Assembly (NCBI RefSeq): GCF_010093535.1
Contig: NW_022985166.1
Span: 1,268,818-1,332,817 of the forward strand
Reading direction: 5' to 3'
Source of the DNA: Lindgomyces ingoldianus
Taxonomy: Eukaryota > Ascomycota > Dothideomycetes > Pleosporales > Lindgomycetaceae
DNA length: 64,000 nt
Shown here: in pieces, positions 56,001-64,000 of the stretch
How positions within the stretch are numbered: the first letter of the stretch is position 1
How the letters are laid out: the number at the start of each line of letters is the position of its first letter
The notes under the pieces: model-generated
What the model was told of the DNA's origin: nothing
Database searches by the model: none
The model's input: the letters and a program-made list of their open reading frames with translations, nothing else
Translations under genes and position numbers: made by a program

Positions 56001-58109
56001 TTTACTAGGCTTAAGAGTTATTTAGTAATTATATAGACATTATATTAAAAGCTTATTAAACTTATTTTAAAAAAAACATGTAATAAGTTATAGTAGTTTT
56101 AAAGAACTATTATTTTTAAGTTAGTGTGTTTTTAAGAAGCTAAAGCTTAGTCTATATTAGAAATTATAACTGCGTAGATTTTATAATTTAGTTATTAAGC
56201 TAAAGTTATAAATAAAGCAGGTTTTATATAGCAGATATTTATCTACTGTTTAAGTCCTAGTTTATATTTAAATTAAGTAAGTAAAAGTTTCTTAAAAGCT
56301 TTTTTTTTTTAAGTTTAAGTAGTTATTAAATTATTTTATATAGCTTATTTTAGTAAAAGGCCTAGCTTATTAGCCTTACTTAGGTAGTTTTTTTCTAGGT
56401 TATTAAAAAGTAAGTCTAAAAACCTTTTATATTAAGTGCTATTTAGGTGTTATTTAGGTGTAAGTGTAAGCATATATCTTAGCATTAAAAAAAGTTAAAG
56501 TTTAAAACTTACTTTTAGTAATTAAAAGTAACTTTATGCTAATATAGCTATAGTTATTTTAGAATTAGGTTATAACATCTTATATTTATTACATAGAGTT
56601 TAATCTGCTCCTTATAGTGTTAGTAAGTAATTATAATAGTTATAGTATAAAAAATAAAACCTCTTTTAAGTTATTTTCTATTAAATTTAGTTAGGTAAAT
56701 TATTTAGGTAAGTAGTGTTAATTAAAGATTTAGTTTATATACTAGTTTTTTATTAATGTAACTTATACTATTTACTTTTAAGTTAATAAAAGCTTATATT
56801 AAAGCTAATATAGTTTTTTATTATAAATATATAAGAATATTAACTTAGTACTTTTAGTTATTAGTAGGGGACTTAGCTTATAAGTTAGTAAAGATCTAGT
56901 GTTAAATTAGTCCTAGAGAGCAACTTAGCCCTAAAACAAGCCTTTTTACAGGCTTCTACTGCTATAGCTGCAGCTATGTTAAGAGTAGTAAAAAGAATTA
57001 AAGCTTAAATATAAGTTAAAGCCTTTATAAAAATAAAATTAAAATAGTAAAAATTTTTAATAAGTACTAGCAGCACTACTTATGTAGACTTAAAGAAGAG
57101 AAATAAAGTAGTTTTAGAAAATATAACTATACTTACTATACTTAAAATATTAACTTTTTTTTTATAATCTTTACACTTTTTAAAACTAACTAAAGCATAA
57201 TTTAAATTAATTTTTATTACATTAAGGTTCTTATTTATAACTGCGCTAGTTTAGGGGCGTATTAGAGCTTGTACAGAGAGGAACTTTATGTTATTATTAT
57301 AGGTAGCAATTAGGTTTACATACGCATTAAAGTTGTTTAGAAGGGGTTCTCCTACTATAGCATGTTATAGTTTAGTTAAAAGGGAGTTATATAAGGCTAT
57401 AATTAGACTTATCTTATTTAGGCCTATATTAAATGCAAGTTAGTAAAACTTAGTAAAGTGTAAAGTAAAGCTTTTTTTTTTATTATAAAGTGTTTAAGTA
57501 ACTTAAAGCTGTTAACTTTTTATTTAAGTTTTTATAAGTTACTTATAAAAACACTATAAATTAATTTAAGTTAATAATATTTTTATTTATTAGTAAGTTA
57601 ATTAAAGCTATTATATTATAGTTAAGTTAAAAGTAGGCATATAGTAACTAAAAGTGTTTAAAAAAAATTAGTCTATATTTCTTTTAAGTTTATATTAAAG
57701 CTTATGTAAAAAGAAAAGTAAGTCTTTCTGTTTTTTATTAAACAGTAAAAAATTAAGAAGTTAGTTAAATTTTATTACTAAGTTAAAAAAGTTATAAGTT
57801 ATAAGTAGTATTAAGTAAAAAAAAGTTAAGCTATTTTTAAACTTTTAAGTAAGCTTTAAAGCTAGTAAGTTCTTAGTTTTTACTACTATAATAAAAGTTA
57901 AAGTAGAAATAGACTACTTAATAATATAAAGCTATTTTTTAAAGTCTTTTTAAAAAGCTTTAAAGCTTATAACATAGTAGCTTTTTTATAAAGTAAGCGC
58001 TTTTTAAAATGCTTTTTAGCTTACTTTAATAGCTTAGAGTTATGTAAGTACTAAGCTTATTAAATTAAATTTAGAAGCTATTCTTAGCTAGAGTTTTAAC
58101 ATAACATAA

Positions 58110-58427
58110 TGTTATAATTATATATAAGTAAGGTTATAGAGCTTTGTAAAGGTCTAGTTTAATTACTACATAAAGTATTATAGTAAGTACAAGACATTAT
58201 GTAAGAAATAAAAAAGTTTAAAAGAAAATTAGTAATTAAATACTTAGCTTAAAAGTCTAAGCGCTTTAGGTATAAATTAAGCCTATTTTAGGTTTAGTTA
58301 GTGTTAAGGTAGTTTATGCTTAAGTTTATGTCTATGTTATGTTGTATTTATATTAGACGTGCACTAATAATACTCTAGTACGCGTCTAATACAGTTATGT
58401 CTAGGATCTAGGGAGGATACCGTGACA
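58110..58427 (-). repeat. 5' LTR of the first gypsy element
   Basis: 318 bp, starting TGTTATAATTATATAT and ending CCGTGACA. It is more heavily mutated over its first 130 bp than its partner. Confidence 0.88.
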
Positions 58428-58432
58428 GTCTT

Positions 58433-59171
58433 ATAGCTAGGTGTTAGCATCTATGTACACATCTATAAGCTGTATAAGCTAAGTTTAATAGGGCTTACTT
58501 ACTAATAAAATACGTAATAACTTCTAGCATTAAAAAGTAGTTAGAACTACTCTACTTATCTAAGCTTAACATAATTTTACTATAAGCTTTACATAATATA
58601 GTCTAAATCTCTTCTTTTTACTCTATAAAACTGTTATAAAGATATTATAATAGCGCAGTTAAGAAAGTAAAGAGAGTGTTAAGAAAATTAAGTTAATTTT
58701 AGGTAATAAAACTTTAACATTTAGCTAAGGTTAATTGCTGTAGCAACTAATTAGATACAACTACCTAGTTAATAAACACCTGCGCTAGAGCACCCTTCTG
58801 CTACAGCGTATAAGCTACCTGCCGCCTTGCTCCTGCTACCTCTGCTGCTGCTATAAAGGGATTTAAAGGCCTCTAAGGGCTATCTAGCAGTACACTAATG
58901 TTAGCATTAATTTTATAAACTACCTTAAGATGCTTTACTATATAGACATTACTATTAATAAGTTTAGCTGCCTTTTAAACACTAGCTTTATAGTAAGCTT
59001 AATAGAGCTACAGCTGCTTCTTCTTATCTGCCTTAGTAACATGCTGCAGATCTGCACTATATCTCTATATAAATAACACCTTCTAGCGCCTAAGAAGTTG
59101 CAACTTATGCTTTATATAATATTTTAGCTAATCTGCGCTTAATTTAACGCTAGAACACTATATATTATTCT
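58433..59171. repeat. Old repeat between gypsy element and solo LTR
   Basis: AT-rich, degraded, no coding frame that can be named. 58740-58860 is somewhat richer in C (cacccttctgctacagcg, cctgctacctctgctgctg). The final ATTCT is the left target duplication of the solo LTR. Confidence 0.45.
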
Positions 59172-59424
59172 TGTCCGAATAGTGATATTCGGGCGCCTGG
59201 TTGATAGTCACGTGGCTCGGATGCGCCCGGATCCCTGTGCACGGAGATCTGTGCGCAGAGTTTGGGACTATATCAACCCCTTTCCTTCGTACGATAGAAA
59301 ACAACAAGAAGCAATCAACACTAGTTACCCAACACCCCTGTGCAATGTTTACACCGTGCAAACCTCTCCGTCTCGTACGCATTTGCTGACACCAAGTGCT
59401 AGCTAGCAGAGAGTCCATTCAACA
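59172..59424 (-). mobile_element. Solo LTR of a copia-related family, hardly mutated
   Basis: 253 bp bounded by TGTCCGAATAG and CCATTCAACA, with a perfect 5-bp duplication ATTCT at 59167-59171 and 59425-59429. Its complement starts TGTTGAATGGACTCTCTGC and matches the first about 100 bp of the copia LTRs at 45840 and 51746, then diverges, so it is a sister family. It keeps many CpG, CpA and TpG sites that are lost in its surroundings. It arose by LTR-LTR recombination after insertion. Overlapping open frames on both strands inside it are chance. Confidence 0.85.
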
Positions 59425-59429
59425 ATTCT

Positions 59430-59675
59430 AGTTAATCTTAAAGGTAATTTTAACATTATAGCAGGCATTATTTAGGTGCTCCTTAGCCTAGGTATCTTGC
59501 ATATGCTTTAAAGGAGTTGCTTCACGCGAGGACAGCGTAGATAGGCTAGGTGAGGCCATGCAGGCCTTCTCTAAGCGTTGGGATGAGGCAGCATGATATA
59601 TCTGGGTGGCAGAACAGCTAGATAAGGCATGTGAGGATAAGGCTTGTAAGGATAAGGCCTACAAGGATAGAGCCT
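59430..59675 (+). pseudogene. Fragment of a repeat-encoded, Lys/Asp-rich protein
   Basis: The plus strand reads VASREDSVDRLGEAMQAFSK and WVAEQLDKACEDKACKDKAY with short DKACKDKAY-like repeats (gataaggct words repeated) and one TGA where CGA or TGG would fit. It is less mutated than the AT-rich sequence around it, and is interrupted by the gypsy insertion at 59676. A similar gataaggct-rich piece occurs at about 373-400. The family is unknown. Confidence 0.4.
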
Positions 59676-59993
59676 TGTCACGGTATCCTCCCCGGATCCC
59701 AGACATAACTATATTAGACGCGTACTAGAGTATTATTAGTGCACGTCTAACATAAACACAACACAACATAGACATAAACTTAAGCATAAACTGCTTTAAC
59801 ACTAACTAAACCTAAAACAGGCTTAATTTATACTTAAAGCGCTTAGACTTTTAAGCTAAGTATTTAATTACTAATTTTCTTCTAAACTTTTCTATTCTTT
59901 ACATAACATCTTATACTTACTATAATACCTTATGTAGTAATTAAACTAGACTTTTGTAAAGCTCTATAACCTTACTTATATATAATTATAATA
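59676..59993 (+). repeat. 5' LTR of the second gypsy copy
   Basis: 318 bp starting TGTCACGGTATCCTCCCCGG. It is the complement of the LTRs at 52770 and 58110. Its first about 130 bp keep several CpG and CpA sites, and the rest is more mutated. Confidence 0.88.
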
Positions 59994-62154
59994 TTATGTT
60001 ATGTTAAAACTCTAGCTAAGAATAGCCTCTAAATTTAATTTAATAAGCTTAGTACTTATATAACTCTAAGCTATTAAAGTAAGCTAAAAAGCTTTTTAAA
60101 AAGCGCTTACTTTATAAAAAGCTACTATATTATAAGCTTTAAAGCTTTTTAAAAGAACTTTAAAAAATAGCTTTATATTATTAAGTAGTTTATTTCTGCC
60201 TTAACTTTTATTATAGTAGTAGAAACTAAGAACTTACTAGCCTTAAAGCTAACTTAGAAGTCTAGAGATAGCTTAACTTTTTTCTACTTAATACTGCCTA
60301 TAACTTATAATTTTTTTAATTTAGTAATAAAATCTAACTAACTCTCTAATTCTTTACTATTTAATAAAAAATAAAAAGACCTACTTTTTTTTTTTATATA
60401 AGCTTTAATATAAACTTAAAGAAAACATAGACTAATTTTCTTTTAAACACTTTTAGTTACTATATGCCTACTTTTAACTTAACTATAATATAACAGCCTT
60501 AATTAACTTACTAATAAATAAGAATATTATTAACTTAGATTAATTTATAGTGTTTTTATAAGTAACTTATAAAGACTTAAATAAAAAGTTAATAGCCTTA
60601 AGTTACTTAAACACTTTATAATAAAAAAAAAAAGCTTTACTTTACACTTTACTAAGTTCTACTAACTTATATTTAATATAGGCCTAAATAAGATAGGTCT
60701 AATTATAGCTTTATATAACTCCCTCTTAACTAAACTATAACACGCTATAGTAGAAGAACCCCTTCTAAACAACTTTAATGCGTATGCAAACCTAATTACT
60801 ACCTACAATAATAATATAAGGTTCCTCCTTATATAAGCTCTAATACACCCCTAAACTAGCGCAGTTGCAAATAAGAACTTTAATATAATAAAAATTAATT
60901 TAAATTATGCTTTAGTTAGTTTTAAAAAGCATAAAGATTATAAAAAAAAAAGTTAATGCTTTAAGTATAGTAAGTATAGTTATATTTTTTAAAACTGCTT
61001 TATTCTTTTTTTTTAAGTCTATATAAGTAGCGCTACTAGCACTTATTAAAGATTTTTACTATTTTAATTTTATTTTTATAAGGGCTTTAACTTATATTTA
61101 AGCCTTAATCTTTTTTACTACTCTTAACATAGCTGCAGCTATAGCAGTAAAAGCTTGTAAAAAGGCTTGTCTTAAAGCTAAGTTGCCCTCTAGGACTAAT
61201 TTAACACTAGATCTTTACTAACTTATAAGCTAAGTTCCCTACTAATAACTAAAAGTACTAAGTTAATATTTTTATATATTTATAATAAAAAACTATATTA
61301 GCTTTAATATAAGCTTTTATTAACTTAGAAGTAAACAGCATAAGTTATATTAATAAAAAACTAGCATATAAACTAAATCTTTAATTAATACTACTTACCT
61401 AAATAATTTACTTAACTAGATTTAATAAAAAATAACTTAAAAAAAGTTTTATTTTTTATACTATAACTATTATAATTACTTACTAACACTATAAAGAGTA
61501 GATTAAGCTTTATATAATAAACATAAAATGTTATAACCTAATTTTAGAATAACTATAGCTATATTAGCATAAAGTTACCTTTAATTACTAAAAGTAAGTT
61601 TTAAACTTTAACTTTTTTTAATGCTAAAATATATGCTTACACTTACACCTAAACAACACCTAAATAGCACTTAATATAAAAGGTCTTTAGACTTACTTTC
61701 TAATAACTTAGAAAAAAACTACTTAAGTAAAGCTAATAAGCTAGGCCTTTTACTAAAATAAGCTATATAAAATAATTTAATAACTACTTAAACTTAAAGA
61801 AAAAAAAGCCTTTAAAGAACTTTTACTTACTTAATTTAAACATAAACTAGGACTTAAATAGTAGATAGACATCTGCTATATAGAACCTGCCCTATTTATA
61901 ACCCTAGCTTAATAACTAGATTATAAAATCTATGTAGTTATAATTTCTAATATAAACTAAGCTTTAGCTCTCTAAAAACACACTAACTTAAAAATAATAG
62001 TCTTTTAAAACTACTATAACTTATTATATGTTTTTTTTAAAATAAGTCTAATAAGCTTTTAATATAATGTTTATATAATTACTAAATAACTTTTAAGCCT
62101 AGTAAATAACCTAGTTATAGGCTACTATATAAAATGTTACTAAATAAATTAAAA

Positions 62155-63372
62155 GTGCTTTAAAAATACTTTAATAAAAACTTAAAAAAAAAGTTTATTT
62201 AAGCTAGCTTTTTACTAGTAGTGTTACTTATACTATTTATAAAGAAACCTAGAAGTAGGCTTTAATTTTATATTAACTACTAAAAACTAAACACTATTAC
62301 TATTAAAAACTAATACTTAATTTTTTTTTTACAAAAAACTTTAAACTAACTAAGTAAAGTAAAGTATTTTATAAAGTTAAATATTATTACTGCTTTTAAT
62401 AAGCTAAGAATAGTAAAGGGTAATAAGTAGCTAATAGTATTTTAGACCTAATATAAACTATTTAAGTACCTAGTAATGCCCTTTAGCTTAGCTAACACGC
62501 CTAGTACTTTTTAACATTTTATAAATAACTTACTTTAACCCTACTTAGACATGTTCTATACTATGTATATTAATAATATTCTAATCTATAGTAATAGCCT
62601 TTTAGAGCATAAATAGCATGTACGCCTAGTGCTAAAGGCTATAAAAGAAGTAGGTCTATAACTTAACATAAATAAATGCAAGTTCTACTAATTAAAAGTT
62701 ATGTATTTAGAATATATAATCTTTATAAATAGTATCTAAATAAACTCTATTAAAGTTTAGACTATACTAGATTAGTAATACCTAAAGAATGTAAAAGATA
62801 TTTAAGCTTTTATAAAATTTACTAACTTTTACTAATAATTTATTAATAACTTTTTATAGCTAGTAAGCCCTATAATTACACTTACTAAAAAAAAAGTTTA
62901 ATTTAACTTTAACTTAAATTACTAATAGTTTTTTAACTAACTAAAAAAAGCCTTTACTAAAGCTTTAATACTCTACTACTTTAACTTTAAACTACTAATA
63001 CTTATAGAAGCTAATGCCTTAGACTATGTAGTAGCAGAAGTTTTTTTCTAGACTAAGCTAGATAAGACTATTAAGCCTATTATATACTTTTTAAAAAAAA
63101 TAAGTTTTGTAAAAGGTAATTATAAGATCTATAATAAAAAATTACTTACTATAGTATGCTACTTTAAATAATAGCAACTTAAACTAGAAAGTGTAGCGCA
63201 TCTAATATAGGTCTTATCTAACTATAAGAACTTATAGTACTTTATAACTATAAAATAACTTAGCTACTAATAAGCCTATTAGTTTAAATACTTATTTTAT
63301 TTTAATTTTAAGATTACTTATTATCTTAGTTAAAATAAAAGGAAACTAGATGCTTTTATAAAGCAATCCTAA
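62155..63372 (+). pseudogene. gypsy reverse transcriptase-RNase H, one frame, many stops
   Basis: One reading frame runs for about 406 codons with no frameshift but dozens of stops. Landmarks are FIKKPRSRL, KLNTITIKN, KLNIITAF, YLVMPFSLANTPSTF, then the active-site box as YINNILIYSNSLLEHK (YIDD in working enzymes), VKDI-stop-AFIKFTNFY, SPIITLTKKK, then RNase H EANALDYVVAEVF, NYKIYNKKLLTIV and KITYYLS. Asp-to-Asn changes at the active site and Gln/Arg/Trp-to-stop changes are what G-to-A and C-to-T mutation produce. Confidence 0.88.
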
Positions 63373-64000
63373 AACATCTTTACTTAAAAAGAAGTGTAAA
63401 AAGCTTAACACTAAACTTTACTTTAACTTAAGCTATTTTTAAACTTTAACTTAAATAAAATAAATTAAATAATTAATTAAATTATTACTAATAAATATCT
63501 AAATAATAAATTTATCTAAGAAACTTTAGACTTACTTTAAAACAGCACTAGTTAGTTAAAAAAGGTAACACTAGCTAACTATAAAAACTAAAATAGTAAG
63601 CTATATTACTATAACTAACTTATAATTTTTAATTTTAATAAACTAAGAATTAAACTACTCTAAATTATACATAACTTACCTATTAAAAAACACTTAGGCA
63701 GAGAAAAGACTCTTAACCTACTATAGAGAGAGTACTACTAGCCCTACATGTTCTATACTGTACACTAATACATATTATGTTGCTATACTTACTGTAAAGT
63801 AAAGGCCTTTTAAAAAAGGTATAATAGCCTACTTAAACTACTCCTAATCTCTAAATAAGCTTAAAAAAATATATTAATTAATTTTATTATAAACCTACTT
63901 TTATTTAAAGGGTATATAAATATTATAGTAGTTGTTAATTACTTAACTAAGTATTAACACTTAATACTATGTTTTTTTATAACTGCCTCTAATATAGCCT

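Larger units (their letters stand above)
52770..58427 (-). mobile_element. Ty3/gypsy LTR retrotransposon, complete but RIP-dead
   Basis: Two 318-bp LTRs (52770-53087 and 58110-58427) and a 5-bp target duplication GTCTT (52765-52769 and 58428-58432) define a 5658-bp element. Its interior is the reverse complement of the copy that starts at 59676, including the reverse transcriptase region (about 55200-56300) with the YIDD box mutated to the equivalent of YINN. Coding order gag-protease-RT-RNaseH-integrase is therefore on the minus strand. Every readable part is full of TAA/TAG stops. Confidence 0.88.
59676..64000 (+). mobile_element. Second Ty3/gypsy copy, 5' part, continues beyond the window
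   Basis: It starts with a 318-bp LTR (59676-59993), inverted relative to the element at 52770-58427 and of the same family. Downstream the plus strand shows degraded gag (about 60300-61150), a protease-like stretch (about 61240-61600), reverse transcriptase and RNase H (62155-63372) and the integrase zinc region (about 63690 onward: HLGREKTLNLL, then CCYTYCKVKA). The window ends inside integrase, so the 3' LTR and target duplication cannot be checked. Confidence 0.88.

Noticed and set aside
59158..59418. Overlapping open frames on both strands near 59.2-59.4 kb
   Set aside because: They fall within the solo LTR, and are open only because this LTR is not RIP-mutated.
1..64000. tRNA, rRNA, CRISPR array, telomere repeats, secondary-metabolite cluster
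   Set aside because: I scanned for these and saw no convincing cloverleaf, rRNA block, spaced repeat array, TTAGGG tract, or PKS/NRPS/terpene enzyme. A tRNA scan program could still find a single tRNA that I missed.

Overview
The window looks like chromosome sequence from a filamentous ascomycete (Pezizomycotina). The evidence is short GT...AG introns of about 49-100 nt with CTAAC or CTGAC-type branch sites, fungal families (DUF6594, AEC carriers, Fig1, fungal BTB and F-box-like Cys-rich proteins), and repeats degraded in the manner of repeat-induced point mutation (RIP). In the AT-rich parts, CpA, TpG and CpG are scarce, TpA is rampant, and ApG/CpT survive. The class (Leotiomycetes and Dothideomycetes are the best guesses) cannot be fixed from the sequence alone.

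Layout. 1-13 kb is gene-poor and decayed. It holds an AT-rich repeat remnant, a small BAH-like ORF, a pogo transposase fragment, one intact DUF6594 gene (5885-6895, minus), a small retropepsin-like ORF, a hAT-like MITE (8684-9187) and a frameshifted second DUF6594 copy. 13.2-17.4 kb is the healthiest block: an atypical Rho-like GTPase, an auxin-efflux-carrier-family transporter and an acidic-tailed protein. 18.2-19.6 kb is degenerate coding sequence. 19.7-23.2 kb is a pogo-like transposon with TA target-site duplication, interrupted by a 1.1 kb giant-palindrome element with its own TA duplication, and by a 395-nt assembly gap. 23.3-28.7 kb carries an F-box-like Cys-rich gene, two pseudogenes and a RING/coiled-coil gene. 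A Tc1/mariner relic (28.9-30.5 kb) abuts an MFS transporter pseudogene (30.6-33.0 kb). 34.2-35.8 kb is a large membrane protein. 36.9-40.0 kb is two pseudogenes, one of them BTB. 41.6-42.6 kb is a Fig1-family gene. 42.9-44.8 kb is two pseudogenes, of a kinase-like phosphotransferase and an M28 peptidase.

From about 44.9 kb to the end everything is AT-rich, RIP-degraded repeat. I can resolve four insertions: a Ty1/copia element (45840-52011, minus, TSD TATTT), a Ty3/gypsy element (52770-58427, minus, TSD GTCTT), a barely mutated solo LTR (59172-59424, TSD ATTCT), and the 5' part of a second Ty3/gypsy copy (from 59676, plus, running off the window).

No operon-like or cluster logic links the genes. 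They are unrelated single genes on the edge of a transposon-rich, probably heterochromatic block. Many gene relics carry in-frame TAG/TAA/TGA where CAG/CAA/CGA/TGG would be expected, so C-to-T decay has also reached gene-derived sequence. I found no rRNA, tRNA, CRISPR, telomere or biosynthetic cluster, and no clearly new biological system. The most informative items are the nested transposons with exact target-site duplications, uneven RIP between paired LTRs, and two genes whose introns are in-frame multiples of three.
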